Shown: positions 30,547-40,804, counted from the stretch's first letter. The stretch is 64,000 bases of DNA from Bartonella schoenbuchensis R1 (GCF_002022685.1 NZ_CP019789.1:620001-684000); one strand, 5' to 3'. Program-made: numbers and translations. Notes: generated from the letters alone by a model not told the origin.

Positions 30547-31470
30547 ATGAGCATTACTGCTTTACAAGTAAAAGAACTTCGCGAATTATCAGGGGCTGGT
30601 ATGATGGATTGCAAAACAGCTCTGGCGGAAACTAATGGTGATATGGAAGCTGCGGTTGATTGGCTTCGTAAAAAGGGGATAGCCAAAGCGGATAAAAAAG
30701 CTGGACGTACGGCGGCTGAAGGGTTAATTGGTGCAGTATCGAAGGGTTTAAGTGCTGTTTTGGTTGAAGTAAATTCTGAGACAGATTTTGTTGCGCGCAA
30801 TGATGCTTTTCAGGAAATTGTGCGTAATGTAGCAGTTGCTGCTTTGGATACACAAGGTAGCGTTGAATCTGTATCTGCATCTATTTATCCAGGCTCTGAA
30901 AAAACTATAGATGCAACAATTAAAGACGCAATCGGCACAATTGGTGAGAATATGACATTGCGTCGTTCGGCTAAACTATCTGTTAAAGATGGTGTTGTTG
31001 CTACTTATATTCATAATAGTGTGGCTGATGGTCTTGGCAAGCTTGGAGTTATCGTTGCTATTGAAACTTCAGGAGATAAAGATGCTGCTGTTGCTTTTGG
31101 TCGTCAGGTTGCAATGCATATTGCTGCAACAAATCCATTAGCGTTAACTGCAAAGGATGTTGATGCTAGTGCTGTTGAGCGTGAAAAAGCGATTTTTTCA
31201 GATCAAGCACGTCAATCTGGAAAGCCTGAAAATATTATCGAAAAAATGGTAGAAGGGCGTATGCGTAAATTTTACGAAGAGGTTGTTTTACTTTCTCAAG
31301 CCTTTGTTATGAATCCTGATGTTACTGTTGAGGCTGCTTTGAAGGATGCTGGAAAATCAATTGGGGCACCAGCAACGATCACTGGTTTTATTCGTTTTGC
31401 ATTAGGTGATGGTGTGGAAAAAGAAGAAACTGATTTTGCTGCGGAAGTTGCGGCTGCAGCAAAGAGCTAA
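30547..31470 (+). CDS. tsf: Translation elongation factor Ts
   Basis: EF-Ts recharges EF-Tu by catalysing GDP release. The 307-aa protein has the N-terminal UBA-like domain with [37 protein letters not shown]. The core [10 protein letters not shown] motif that contacts EF-Tu and the C-terminal dimerisation region ([23 protein letters not shown]) follow. It has a good AAGAGG ribosome-binding site and lies 106 bases after rpsB. A 10-bp hairpin follows before pyrH. Confidence 0.97.
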   Translation: MSITALQVKELRELSGAGMMDCKTALAETNGDMEAAVDWLRKKGIAKADKKAGRTAAEGLIGAVSKGLSAVLVEVNSETDFVARNDAFQEIVRNVAVAALDTQGSVESVSASIYPGSEKTIDATIKDAIGTIGENMTLRRSAKLSVKDGVVATYIHNSVADGLGKLGVIVAIETSGDKDAAVAFGRQVAMHIAATNPLALTAKDVDASAVEREKAIFSDQARQSGKPENIIEKMVEGRMRKFYEEVVLLSQAFVMNPDVTVEAALKDAGKSIGAPATITGFIRFALGDGVEKEETDFAAEVAAAAKS

Positions 31471-31542
31471 TTGTTTTTGTAAAATTGTTGGGCGGAAGCC
31501 TAAAATTTATACCATTAATATGAAAAAATATGGCTAATTTAA

Positions 31543-31570
31543 AGGGCATCACGTGACAAGGTGGTGCCCT
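31543..31570 (+). other. Intercistronic hairpin between tsf and pyrH
   Basis: AGGGCATCAC (31543-31552) pairs with GTGGTGCCCT (31561-31570) around an eight-base loop, with one T-G pair. No T tract follows. It could be a Rho-related or processing element that lets pyrH-frr be expressed separately from rpsB-tsf. Confidence 0.5.
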
Positions 31571-31618
31571 TAGTGTATCGAAGGTAAGAAAATAAATGTG
31601 CTCTTTAGGAGATCATAG

Positions 31619-32338
31619 ATGACGTTAGCTCTTCGATATAAACGTATTCTATTAAAAGTGTCTGGTGAAGCACTTATGGGGGGGCAAAGTTTTGGAATTG
31701 ATGTTTCAGTTGCAGATCGTATTGCTTCCGATATTGCTGAAGTGCGGGCAATGGGTGTGGAAGTCGCTATTGTTATAGGTGGTGGCAATATTTTTCGTGG
31801 GGTTGCTGTTGCTTCACGGGGTGGGGATCGTGTAACTGGCGATCATATGGGAATGCTTGCCACAGCTATTAATTCTTTAGCATTACGAACATCATTAACG
31901 AAATTGGGGGTTGAGGCGGTTGTACTGTCTGCGATTACGATGCCGCAAATTTGTGAAAGTTTTTCGCAGCGTAAAGCAATAAGTTATATGAATCAGGAGA
32001 AAGTTGTTATTTTTGCTGGTGGTACGGGTAATCCATTTTTTACGACTGATTCTGCTGCTACTTTGCGTGCGGCAGAAATTGGAGCGGATGTCTTATTGAA
32101 AGGAACGCAAGTGGATGGCATTTATTCTGCTGATCCAAAGATAGATCCTACGGCTAAGCGTTTTGATCAATTAACACATGTTGAGATTTTAAAATGGGGA
32201 TTATCTGTTATGGATACGACAGCGGTAACTTTAGCGCGTGAAAATAATGTACCGATTATTGTTTTTTCTATTCATGAAAAAGGTGGTTTGATTAAGGTGT
32301 TGAATGGCACGGGTCGATTTACAATAGTGTCGGAATAA
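31619..32338 (+). CDS. pyrH: UMP kinase
   Basis: PyrH phosphorylates UMP to UDP, feeding RNA synthesis and UDP-sugar supply for peptidoglycan and lipid A. The 239-aa protein has the amino-acid-kinase fold: ILLKVSGEALMG at the N terminus, VAIVIGGGNIFRG in the nucleotide loop, TGDHMGMLATAINSLAL in the UMP site and ADVLLKGTQVDGIYSADPK near residue 160. A TAGGAGAT ribosome-binding site precedes ATG 31619. frr follows after 36 bases, the conserved pyrH-frr pair. Confidence 0.96.
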   Translation: MTLALRYKRILLKVSGEALMGGQSFGIDVSVADRIASDIAEVRAMGVEVAIVIGGGNIFRGVAVASRGGDRVTGDHMGMLATAINSLALRTSLTKLGVEAVVLSAITMPQICESFSQRKAISYMNQEKVVIFAGGTGNPFFTTDSAATLRAAEIGADVLLKGTQVDGIYSADPKIDPTAKRFDQLTHVEILKWGLSVMDTTAVTLARENNVPIIVFSIHEKGGLIKVLNGTGRFTIVSE

Positions 32339-32374
32339 AATAATTTTCAGGGCGTAATTAAAGGAGACAGAAAT

Positions 32375-32935
32375 ATGAATGTTACATCGATGATGGATGA
32401 TCTGAAACGTCGAATGGATGGCGCAGTTTCAGCTTTTAAACACGAATTGAGTGGTTTACGAACTGGGCGAGCTTCAGCCAGTTTATTAGAGCCATTAACA
32501 GTTGAGGCTTATGGTTCTACTGTGCCTATACAACAGGTTGCCAATATTTCTGTTCCAGAGCCGCGTATGCTTTCAGTTTCTGTATGGGATAAAACGATGG
32601 TAGGGGCTGTGGAGCGCGCTATTCGCGATTCTGGCCTTGGTTTCAATCCCATTACAGATGGTATGAATTTGCGTATTCCTATACCTGAATTAAATGAAGA
32701 ACGCCGTAAGGAGCTCGTAAAAATTGCACATCAATATGCAGAACAAGCTCGTGTTGCCGCTCGTCATGTTCGTCGTGATGGTATGGATAATTTGAAAAAA
32801 TTAGAAAAGGAAGGTGAAATTAGCCAAGATGAATCCCGTAATTTATCTGAAAAAGTTCAAAAACTTACAGATGAAACCATTACAGATATCGATAAGATTT
32901 TAGGTGTGAAAGAAGCAGATATTATGCAAGTTTAA
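32375..32935 (+). CDS. frr: Ribosome recycling factor
   Basis: RRF splits post-termination ribosomes together with EF-G. The 186-aa protein is full length. It shows the [42 protein letters not shown] segment and the [31 protein letters not shown] hinge (here [15 protein letters not shown]). The helical domain-I tail reads [22 protein letters not shown]. The next gene in relatives is uppS, which here is degraded. Confidence 0.97.
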   Translation: MNVTSMMDDLKRRMDGAVSAFKHELSGLRTGRASASLLEPLTVEAYGSTVPIQQVANISVPEPRMLSVSVWDKTMVGAVERAIRDSGLGFNPITDGMNLRIPIPELNEERRKELVKIAHQYAEQARVAARHVRRDGMDNLKKLEKEGEISQDESRNLSEKVQKLTDETITDIDKILGVKEADIMQV

Positions 32936-32960
32936 TTTATTTTTGTAAAAAAATAATGTC

Positions 32961-33604
32961 ATATCTGCATTATATCGTCATTGTTGTGAACGCAAAAGAA
33001 TTGATAGGCACGTATAACAATTAACTTTGATAACAAAACATCAAAAATAGACGTTCTTTATTTGTTGTATTGTATACTCTGCAAGAAGGATAGGTCTGAA
33101 ATGGTTGATAGTTTTTGGTTTTTATCTGAAAATTAAATAAGGCCATCTGTTACTAACTAAATTCTCAATGAAATTATTAAAAATTTTTATTAAGTGTGTC
33201 TTATTGATCTGCATCATAGGGAATGTTCGTGCTTATATTATGGGTAATCGATTAAGTTTTTCATAAGGTGTTTTAGCAGTGCTTGTGAATACAGAGTATA
33301 TAGCGCAATATTAAATGTCTAAATCTTATCGTTACTTTTAAACGGGGAGTACAATAAAATAAGTTAAATACGCTGTTATCTCGTCCAGATTAATTTCTGA
33401 TGTTTTTTGATCTCCTGAGTATATTACAGATGGTTTGGCAGAAAAAAGATCTGGATATGAAACAGATGTTGGGCCTTGATTTAATTATTTGCAAAAGTAG
33501 TGAATAACAATTTTCTAATTTTTCGTATCAGGCAGTATGTTCTGAATTGTATTTTGTTTTTGTTTGATTTTGATGAACAAACTTTTGAGGCGACTATAGC
33601 TTGA
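32961..33604 (+). pseudogene. uppS: Decayed undecaprenyl diphosphate synthase (uppS) remnant
   Basis: The interval between frr and cdsA has no intact frame, but translating it in shifting frames recovers UppS landmarks in the right order. LIVFGF then SEN-stop-IRP (33105-33145) matches the LTLFAFSSENWKRP motif. NVRAYIMGNRLSF (33222-33260) matches NVRVRIIGDRERL. LDLIICKSSE-stop-QFSNF (33475-33522) matches DLLIRTSGEQRLSNF. YQAVCSELYFVFV (33526-33564), then FDFDEQTFEA in another frame (33563-33592), matches WQAAYSELVFVP...DFDEATF. A faint start-like LHYIVIVV lies at 32965. Several stops are substitutions and there are multiple frame changes, so this is genuine decay. UppS makes the C55 carrier for cell-wall synthesis, so another source is expected. 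Confidence 0.8.
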
Positions 33605-33762
33605 GATTATTGGTTTAATAGGCACTACTTAATATGCTGAAATAATTTGTAATCAGTGTCGGTAAAACTTTAAAAAATATGAATATATACATATCGCATG
33701 GGTAGAAAATTTTTCATGTTGATTTTTGTTTTATACCCTTTTTGAATTATTTGGAGATCGTT

Positions 33763-34578
33763 TTGTCTAATCTTGTTTCTCGTATTCTGACAGCTTTTGT
33801 TTTTGGCACTATTGCTTTGTGCTTGACATGGTTTGGAGGGGTTTTATTTTTTTTATTTGTGTGGGGAATTGGAGGCTTCATCCTTTATGAATGGGTTAAT
33901 ATTACTAAAGAAAAATGGAGCACTTTACAAAAAATATTAGCCGGGATTTTTTATCTGGTTTTTGGTTTGTTTTTAATTTTGGGTGCACCTGCTTTATTGA
34001 TCTTTGGTGTTTTAATAGTTTTAGCAGCACTGTTAAGTATTGGATCTCTTGGGAATATTGGTTGGGTTTTTTGTGGTTTTTTGTATGCATCTGTTCCTGT
34101 GGTGGCTCTATCCTTTTTACGAGGTCATGAAGTATTAGGATTTTGGGTGGTTATTTTTTTATTTGTGGTCGTATGGGGAACAGATATTGTTGCGTATTTT
34201 GGAGGTCGTGCATTTCGTGGTCCCAAATTAGCGTCGCGGTTTTCGCCTAATAAAACATGGTCAGGAGCGATTAGTGGTACACTTGCTGGAATTTTGGGGG
34301 GTATATTAGTTGCTTTTTGGGCTTTTGACAAAAGCCTAGTAAATTTTTTTATGCTATTACTTGCTTTAGTTTTGTCAATTATTTCACAAATAAGCGATTT
34401 AGGGCAATCATGGCTGAAAAGGCGATTTTCTGTTAAAGACTCTAGTTCTTTATTGCCTGGACATGGCGGATTTATGGATCGTATGGATGGTTTAATTGGT
34501 GCCGCTTTTCTTCTATATATTATTGGTTCGTTTATGTCTGGTATGAACACACCTTTTAACTTCTTTTATATGATTTAA
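33763..34578 (+). CDS. cdsA: Phosphatidate cytidylyltransferase
   Basis: CdsA makes CDP-diacylglycerol from phosphatidic acid and CTP at the inner membrane, the branch point for phospholipids. The 271-aa protein is polytopic with about seven hydrophobic segments. The C-terminal signature is present: VVWGTDIVAYFGGRAFRGPKLASRFSPNKTWSGAISG, followed by ISQISDLGQSWLKRRFSVKDSSSLLPGHGGFMDRMDGL. TTG 33763 (MSNLVSRILTAF) fits rhizobial starts and the GGAGA at 33752; the frame itself opens at 33742. In many rhizobia dxr lies between cdsA and rseP; here rseP follows directly after 16 bases. Confidence 0.95.
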   Translation: MSNLVSRILTAFVFGTIALCLTWFGGVLFFLFVWGIGGFILYEWVNITKEKWSTLQKILAGIFYLVFGLFLILGAPALLIFGVLIVLAALLSIGSLGNIGWVFCGFLYASVPVVALSFLRGHEVLGFWVVIFLFVVVWGTDIVAYFGGRAFRGPKLASRFSPNKTWSGAISGTLAGILGGILVAFWAFDKSLVNFFMLLLALVLSIISQISDLGQSWLKRRFSVKDSSSLLPGHGGFMDRMDGLIGAAFLLYIIGSFMSGMNTPFNFFYMI

Positions 34579-34594
34579 ATTTGGGGAGGGTATT

Positions 34595-35746
34595 TTGGAA
34601 TTTTTTCATCATATATTTAGTGTAGGTGATTTGTTTTTAAGGGGGTTAGGTATTGTTTTCGTTATTATGGTTATCATTTTTGTACATGAAATGGGACATT
34701 ATCTTATTGGGCGATGGTGCGGTATTAGGGTATCAGTTTTTTCGCTTGGGTTTGGGCCACAAATATTCAGTTATACAGACAAACACGGCACACAGTGGCG
34801 TTTAGCACTTATTCTCTTGGGAGGATATGTGAAATTTGTAGGAGATAAAGATGGGACAAGTATGCTGTCATCACAATCGTTTCCACAAGTGTGTGGTTCA
34901 TTTGCGAGTGCTCATGCTTGGAAAAGAGCAGCAACTGTTTTTGCAGGTCCCTTATTTAATATCCTTTTTAGTATTGTTGTTTTAACATTTTTTTTCTTTT
35001 CTTATGGACGTGTCACCATTGAACCTGTTGTTGGGTCATTGGTGGAAAATGCTCCTGCTATTCAAGCAGGTTTGGTATTAGGTGATCGTTTTGTTGAAAT
35101 GGATGGTCAGCGGGTTGAAAGTTTTGAAGATTTAATAACTTATGTGACTTTTCATAGTGAAGATCCCATAGAGTTTAAACTAGAACGTATGGGGCAAGTG
35201 TTTAAGACAGTTATTACACCAACAATAACTGAGAGGGATGATGGATTTGGTAATCGAATTCGGGTGGGCATGATTGGTGTTGGAGCACCTGTTGATCCAG
35301 TTAATCCTATGCGTTTGGATCAAGCTTATAAGAAACATATTCACTATAATCTTTTAGAAGCAGTAAGAGAGGCGTCAAAACGCACAGCGTTTATCATTAC
35401 TCAAACAGTTTTTTTTGTTAATCGTTTAATGGAGGGGCAAGGAGATCGTTGCCAGTTAAGTGGCCCTTCTAAAACTGTTAAGATTGCTTGGCAGATTAGT
35501 GAGTCAGGATTTATCTCTCTTTTAAATTTTACAGCTTTTCTTTCAATTGGTATTGGTCTGATTAACCTTTTTCCAATTCCTCCGCTTGATGGTGGGCATT
35601 TATTATTTTATGTCATTGAGGCTATTGCCGGAAGGCGAGTACCAATTAAAATTCAGGAAATCATTTTCTACATAGGTTTCTTTGTTGTGTTCATGTTTAT
35701 GATTTTTGCACTATTTAATGATTATTTCTGTTGGTTTGGTTATTAA
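34595..35746 (+). CDS. rseP: Regulated intramembrane site-2 metalloprotease RseP
   Basis: A 383-aa zinc intramembrane protease that cleaves anti-sigma factors and signal-peptide remnants. The N-terminal helix carries the HEMGHY zinc motif (HExxH, near residue 31). A periplasmic PDZ domain spans about residues 145-215 (APAIQAGLVLGDRFVEMDGQRVESFEDL). The C-terminal NLFPIPPLDGGHL holds the third zinc ligand. TTG 34595 is supported by GGGGAGGG just upstream; no ATG is better placed. The gene is 16 bases after cdsA and upstream of bamA, the conserved envelope cluster order. Confidence 0.95.
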   Translation: MEFFHHIFSVGDLFLRGLGIVFVIMVIIFVHEMGHYLIGRWCGIRVSVFSLGFGPQIFSYTDKHGTQWRLALILLGGYVKFVGDKDGTSMLSSQSFPQVCGSFASAHAWKRAATVFAGPLFNILFSIVVLTFFFFSYGRVTIEPVVGSLVENAPAIQAGLVLGDRFVEMDGQRVESFEDLITYVTFHSEDPIEFKLERMGQVFKTVITPTITERDDGFGNRIRVGMIGVGAPVDPVNPMRLDQAYKKHIHYNLLEAVREASKRTAFIITQTVFFVNRLMEGQGDRCQLSGPSKTVKIAWQISESGFISLLNFTAFLSIGIGLINLFPIPPLDGGHLLFYVIEAIAGRRVPIKIQEIIFYIGFFVVFMFMIFALFNDYFCWFGY

Positions 35747-35976
35747 AAATTATGGAAAATGTTTTGTAAATTAGATAATGGTGAAGAAATGGAGATTAAA
35801 AGCTGTTTACCATATCCATAGATTTACTATATCTGCAAAATATTATGGCATTATATGCTATAGTCAGTAAAAAAATAAGTGGATAGAACATGAGAGTTTC
35901 GTTGAATAAAAAGTTATTTTATACATATTTTTTGAGATGTCATGTTTAAAGAAAAAAGATTAAGGTAAAGAAATTA

Positions 35977-38373
35977 ATGACTATAAATTCGAAACTTCTT
36001 AACGCAGCATCTATGTTGGTGTTAACTATGGTTATAGTTGCTCCAACAGTAGCTATTACGTCAATTTCGATGGTTGAAAAAGCACAGGCATCTGTCGTTC
36101 ATTCTATTGAGGTTCATGGTAATAAATTTGTGGATTCTCAGATAATTCGGGATAATATACAAATCGTAATTGGAAAAAGTTTAGCAAGTGACGATGTTGA
36201 TGCTGTAGTAAAACGTCTTTTTGCATTAGGTTTATTTTATGACATTAAAATAAATCAAGTGGGTAATAAGCTGATTGTTGCAGTTAAAGAATATGAAGTA
36301 GTTAATCAGGTATTGTTTCAAGGTAATAAAACACTCAAAGATCCTGATCTTAAACGTTTTATTTCTTTGAAACCAAATGAAACTTTTAGTTCTGCTAAGC
36401 TTTCAGCTGATATAAGGATAATTCGTGAGGCTTATAGCACTGTTGGTCGAAAGAATGTTGCAGTCACAGCTCAGACTATTGATTTAGGAAAAGGGCGTGT
36501 GAATGTAGTTTTCAACGTTGTTGAAGGTCAGAAGACGAAAATTGCAGATATTACATTTGAAGGAAATAATACATTTCCAACGCGCCGCTTGCGCGATGTC
36601 ATCTCAACAAGACCTTCAGGAATATTCTCATTATTGCTGAGAGGTGATGTTTATAATGAGGAGCGTTTAGCCGCAGATGAAGAGGCATTGCGTCGTTTTT
36701 ATTATAATCGTGGTTATGCAGATTTTCGGATTGTTTCATCTAAAGTAGTTTTTGATGAAAAGAGTAATAGTTATAAAATCAACTTCATTCTTGATGAAGG
36801 GGAACGCTATACAATTGGCGATGTTCAGGTTGAAAGTGATATTGAGGGGATTAATACCCAATTTATAAAAGAGGCGCTTAAAACCCGTCCAGGTATTATT
36901 TATAACGCGGCGTATATTGAGAAATCTGTTGCAATTATTAATAATAGGGTTGCTGATTCTGGGTATGCGTTTGCTAAGGTTGATCCACGAGGAAATCGTG
37001 ATTTTGCAAATCGTACAATTTCGCTTGTCTATAATATTGAACAAGGCCCTCGGGTTTATGTTCAGCGGATTGAAATACGTGGTAATGAAAAAACTCGAGA
37101 TTATGTTATTCGTCGTGAAATTGATTTAAATGAGGGGGATGCTTATAATCAAACGTTAGTACAACGAGCAAAACGTCGACTAGAAAATTTAGGTTTTTTC
37201 AAAACGGTTAATATTTCGATGGTTCCAACTGATGAATCTGATCAGGTTGTATTGGTTGTAGATGTCGTAGAAGTTCCAACAGGAGATCTTTCTTTCTCGG
37301 GTGGTTATACAACGGGGGGTAATACTCCAGGTATGTCTCTTGAGGTTTCTGTTACCGAGCGCAACCTTGGTGGGCGTGGTCAATATGTTCGGTTGAGTTT
37401 GGGTGCTGGACAAGAGAAGTCTCGTAATTATAATTTGTCATTTGTTGAACCTCATTTCTTGGGTTATCGTTTGTCTGCTGGTGTTGATATTTTCCGTAGT
37501 ACTTATCGTGCTGATAATGCATATGATGTACGACAAACAGGAGGGTCACTCCGGTTTGGTGTGTCAATTTTTGAGCAATTGTCTGCTAATTTAGGTTATT
37601 CTTATGTGCAAGAAGAATATGATTTTGGTAAAGGCTATGATTTAACTAATGATGATGTCATAGCAGAATTATATGGAAAATATTCTGGTGCGATTGTTCA
37701 AGCTGCAAAACATAGCCCTTGGAAGCGTTCGTCCATTGTTTATGGTCTAACCTATAATTCTATTGATGATATGAATAATCCGCATGATGGTTTATACATT
37801 CGCGCTATGCAGGAATATGCAGGGCTAGGTGGAAACGCTCAATTCTTAAAAACAACTGGTAAAGCAATGATGTATAAGACACTTTCTGATGAGATGGATC
37901 TTGTCAGTCTGCTTTCTGTTGGTAGTGGTTATATTCATCCAATAGGTAAAGATGGTGTCCGTATCTTTGATATGTTTAAAAGCGATACTGATATGATCAG
38001 GGGGTTCAAATATAACGGAATTGGTCCTCGTCAGGTTTCTAATAGTGGTGAAGCATATTTCTTAGGTGGTAAAACATATATGAATGCAACTGCTGAATTA
38101 CAGTTTCCTATACCTGTTGTACCTGAAAGTTTAGGCTTCCGTGGTGCTATATTTGCAGATGCTGCAACGCTCTATGGCCATAACTATAAACCTGTTCTTG
38201 AAAATGAAATGCCGGTTACAGATACAGGGAGTGCGTGGCGTACATCTGCAGGTGTTAGTTTGATGTGGGAATCCCCGTTTGGTCCTCTTCGTATTAATTA
38301 TGCTTGGCCAATAACTCAGAAGAAAGGTGATCAAGTGCAGAAATTTGAGTTTGGTATTTCTACTAAGTTCTAA
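35977..38373 (+). CDS. bamA: Outer membrane protein assembly factor BamA
   Basis: BamA is the essential Omp85 barrel that inserts beta-barrel proteins into the outer membrane. The 798-aa precursor has a signal peptide (about residues 1-38, cleavage near AQAS). Five POTRA repeats follow (e.g. VHSIEVHGNKFVDSQII, VLFQGNKTLKDPDL, IADITFEGNNTFPTRRL, and VQRIEIRGNEKTRDYVIRRE). The C-terminal 16-strand barrel ends in the aromatic KFEFGISTKF beta signal. The VRGF/Y-like MIRGFKYNGIGPR motif marks strand 12/loop 6. A 230-base upstream gap may contain its own promoter. Confidence 0.96.
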   Translation: MTINSKLLNAASMLVLTMVIVAPTVAITSISMVEKAQASVVHSIEVHGNKFVDSQIIRDNIQIVIGKSLASDDVDAVVKRLFALGLFYDIKINQVGNKLIVAVKEYEVVNQVLFQGNKTLKDPDLKRFISLKPNETFSSAKLSADIRIIREAYSTVGRKNVAVTAQTIDLGKGRVNVVFNVVEGQKTKIADITFEGNNTFPTRRLRDVISTRPSGIFSLLLRGDVYNEERLAADEEALRRFYYNRGYADFRIVSSKVVFDEKSNSYKINFILDEGERYTIGDVQVESDIEGINTQFIKEALKTRPGIIYNAAYIEKSVAIINNRVADSGYAFAKVDPRGNRDFANRTISLVYNIEQGPRVYVQRIEIRGNEKTRDYVIRREIDLNEGDAYNQTLVQRAKRRLENLGFFKTVNISMVPTDESDQVVLVVDVVEVPTGDLSFSGGYTTGGNTPGMSLEVSVTERNLGGRGQYVRLSLGAGQEKSRNYNLSFVEPHFLGYRLSAGVDIFRSTYRADNAYDVRQTGGSLRFGVSIFEQLSANLGYSYVQEEYDFGKGYDLTNDDVIAELYGKYSGAIVQAAKHSPWKRSSIVYGLTYNSIDDMNNPHDGLYIRAMQEYAGLGGNAQFLKTTGKAMMYKTLSDEMDLVSLLSVGSGYIHPIGKDGVRIFDMFKSDTDMIRGFKYNGIGPRQVSNSGEAYFLGGKTYMNATAELQFPIPVVPESLGFRGAIFADAATLYGHNYKPVLENEMPVTDTGSAWRTSAGVSLMWESPFGPLRINYAWPITQKKGDQVQKFEFGISTKF

Positions 38374-38441
38374 TTTGAATTTTCTCTGGGAGGAGGGGAA
38401 ATTTCATTAAGAAATAAATAGGCTAGGAAAGAGTGTTTGTA

Positions 38442-39488
38442 ATGGCGGGTGCATTTTTTTTTACGCCCTCTCGGCGGTTGACAGTCGCTGATGTTGCAGA
38501 GCTGACAGGTGCAAAACTTCTTAATCCAGAGTTTTCTAATACAGTTATAAATACTCTTTCTTCTATTGAAAGTGCTGAGGAAGGTTCTCTTGTTTTTATA
38601 GAGAATCAAAAATTTTCTGATGCTTTATTAGGAAGTTCTGCAGTTGCTGTTTTGTGCACAAATGATATCGCTCTTAAAATTCCTAAATCTATTGCAATTT
38701 TAGTGACATCAACACCGCAACGTGATTTTGCTCAGATTGGACGCATTTTATTTCCTGATTCTGTTAAGCCAATACCTTGGCTTGGTAAAAAAGAAATTTC
38801 ACCACATGCATATATTCATCCAAGCGCTAAACTTGAACACGATGTGTGTGTTGAAGCTGGGGCTGTTATTGGTAAAAATGTTGAAATTGGTTCGGGTACA
38901 CTTGTTTCATCAACTGCTGTTATTGGAGAAAATTGCCGTATTGGACGTGAATGTTATATTGCTCCTAAAGTTACAATTCAGTACTCTTTAATAGGTGATA
39001 GGGTTTATCTTTATCCTGGTGTTTGTGTTGGGCAGGATGGCTTTGGCTATGTTAATGGTGTTGCTGGAATTGAAAAAATTCCACATCTTGGTCGTGTGAT
39101 CATTCAAGATGATGTAGAAATTGGTGCAAATACAACAATTGATCGCGGAACACTTGAAGATACAATTATTGGTGAGGGAAGCAAAATCGATAATCTAGTA
39201 CAAATTGCTCATAATGTAAAAATTGGTCGTTATTGCCTTATTGCTGCTCAATGTGGGATTGCTGGAAGTACATCTATAGGCGATATGTCTCGGCTTGGTG
39301 GAAGTGTTGGAGTTGCAGATCATATTGCAATAGGTGAATGTGTTCAAATTGCTGCTGGCAGTGGCGTCATGAATGATATTCCAGATGGTGAAAAATGGGG
39401 TGGCATTCCAGCACGACCATTTAAACAGTGGTTTCGTGAAGTGGCGGCACTGCGTAGTATTGGTAAAGTCAAAAGGGAGAAACGTTGA
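38442..39488 (+). CDS. lpxD: UDP-3-O-acylglucosamine N-acyltransferase LpxD
   Basis: LpxD adds the second (N-linked) acyl chain in lipid A synthesis. The 348-aa protein has the N-terminal uridine-binding domain ([18 protein letters not shown]). A left-handed beta-helix of hexapeptide repeats runs from about residue 115. It contains the catalytic His in [13 protein letters not shown] and [10 protein letters not shown], and the protein ends in the coil region [19 protein letters not shown] 38442 is preceded by AGGAAAGAG at the right distance; GTG 38433 is an alternative. fabZ starts one base after the stop. Confidence 0.95.
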   Translation: MAGAFFFTPSRRLTVADVAELTGAKLLNPEFSNTVINTLSSIESAEEGSLVFIENQKFSDALLGSSAVAVLCTNDIALKIPKSIAILVTSTPQRDFAQIGRILFPDSVKPIPWLGKKEISPHAYIHPSAKLEHDVCVEAGAVIGKNVEIGSGTLVSSTAVIGENCRIGRECYIAPKVTIQYSLIGDRVYLYPGVCVGQDGFGYVNGVAGIEKIPHLGRVIIQDDVEIGANTTIDRGTLEDTIIGEGSKIDNLVQIAHNVKIGRYCLIAAQCGIAGSTSIGDMSRLGGSVGVADHIAIGECVQIAAGSGVMNDIPDGEKWGGIPARPFKQWFREVAALRSIGKVKREKR

Positions 39489-39489
39489 T

Positions 39490-39969
39490 ATGATCAACAC
39501 AGGAGAGATCCAAAGTCTAGAAACTGTGGATATTGATAAATTACTGTCAATATTACCGCATCGTTATCCGTTTTTATTGATTGATCGTATCATTGAAATT
39601 GATGGCGATCAAAAAGCTATTGGTATTAAAAATGTGACAATTAATGAACCCTATTTTATGGGGCATTTTCCTGAAAAACCAGTTATGCCTGGTGTTTTAA
39701 TTTTAGAAGCTATGGCGCAAACAGCAGGAGCTATTTCACTTTTAAAATTAGATGAAAAAAAAACAGGTTTAGTCTACCTTATGACTGTTGATAATGCAAA
39801 ATTTCGTAAACCAGTTGTACCTGGTGATCAACTAAAGCTTCATGTTCAACTGTTAAAAAAGCGATCCGGTGTTAGACGTTTTTCATGTGTTGCAGAAGTA
39901 GAGGGTATTCGCGTTTCTGAAGCAGAAGTTTCTGCGATGATTGTCGAATCAGAGCAAACAATGAAATAG
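39490..39969 (+). CDS. fabZ: 3-hydroxyacyl-ACP dehydratase FabZ
   Basis: FabZ dehydrates beta-hydroxyacyl-ACP in fatty-acid synthesis and competes with LpxA for hydroxyacyl chains. ATG 39490 ([19 protein letters not shown]) gives 159 aa; the open frame further upstream overlaps lpxD and is not translated. Key motifs are [13 protein letters not shown] and the active-site segment [20 protein letters not shown], with the catalytic His and Glu. The gene sits between lpxD and lpxA as in most Proteobacteria. Confidence 0.96.
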   Translation: MINTGEIQSLETVDIDKLLSILPHRYPFLLIDRIIEIDGDQKAIGIKNVTINEPYFMGHFPEKPVMPGVLILEAMAQTAGAISLLKLDEKKTGLVYLMTVDNAKFRKPVVPGDQLKLHVQLLKKRSGVRRFSCVAEVEGIRVSEAEVSAMIVESEQTMK

Positions 39970-39979
39970 GGGTTTAAAA

Positions 39980-40804
39980 ATGTCTGGTACAAAAATTCAT
40001 CCGACTGCCTTTGTAGAGGAGGGAGCACAGCTTGGTGAGCATGTGTCAATAGGACCATTTTGTCATATTGGTCCCAAAGCTGTTATTGGCGATGGATGCA
40101 ATTTGATGAGTCACGTTGTAATAATGGGAAAGACAACGTTGGGTGCTAATAGTAAAGTGTTTCCACATGCAATTTTAGGTGGAGATCCACAAAATAATAA
40201 ACATAAAGGTGGTGATACAACGCTTTCTATTGGTAGAAATTGCACGATTCGTGAAGGTGTAACAATGCATAGGGGGTCTGATTCAAGTATAGGTACCACG
40301 ATTGTTGGTAATGATTGTCAATTTTTTGCTTATGCACACGTTGCACATGATTGCCATGTGGGAAATTGTGTAACATTTGCAAATAATGCGATGATCGGTG
40401 GTCATGTTACCGTTGGCGATTATGTTATTATCGGTGGTGGTTCTGGTGTTCATCAGTTTGTTCGTATTGGACATCATGCATTTGTTGGTGGTGTATCTGC
40501 ATTGGTTGGTGACCTAATTCCCTATGGAATGGCTGTTGGTGTGCAGGCAAAATTTTCGGGATTAAATATTGTCGGTATGAAACGTGCTGGTTTTAAACGT
40601 AAAGAAATTCATACATTACGTCATGCAGTTAATATGCTTTTTGATCATTATAAACCACTTAAAGAACGCGTGAATGATGTTTTTTCTTCTTATTCTACAT
40701 TTCAATCTGTAGTTGATATAGTTAATTTTATTCAAGAAGGAGGAAAACGCTTTTATTGTACACCTCGATTTGAAAGTGATACAATGAGCTCAAATAAGAG
40801 TTGA
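39980..40804 (+). CDS. lpxA: UDP-N-acetylglucosamine acyltransferase LpxA
   Basis: LpxA performs the first committed acylation of lipid A synthesis. The 274-aa protein begins KIHPTAFVEEGAQLGEHVSIGPFCHIG and forms a hexapeptide-repeat beta-helix. The catalytic His lies in FAYAHVAHDCHVGN near residue 120. The C-terminal helical domain (IVGMKRAGFKRKEIHTLRHAVNMLF) contacts ACP. It is 10 bases after fabZ. Its stop codon lies immediately before the lpxI start region. Confidence 0.96.
   Translation: MSGTKIHPTAFVEEGAQLGEHVSIGPFCHIGPKAVIGDGCNLMSHVVIMGKTTLGANSKVFPHAILGGDPQNNKHKGGDTTLSIGRNCTIREGVTMHRGSDSSIGTTIVGNDCQFFAYAHVAHDCHVGNCVTFANNAMIGGHVTVGDYVIIGGGSGVHQFVRIGHHAFVGGVSALVGDLIPYGMAVGVQAKFSGLNIVGMKRAGFKRKEIHTLRHAVNMLFDHYKPLKERVNDVFSSYSTFQSVVDIVNFIQEGGKRFYCTPRFESDTMSSNKS

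Noticed and set aside
33905-34550. Minus-strand frames over cdsA
   Set aside because: They are antisense shadows of CdsA codons with no domain features.
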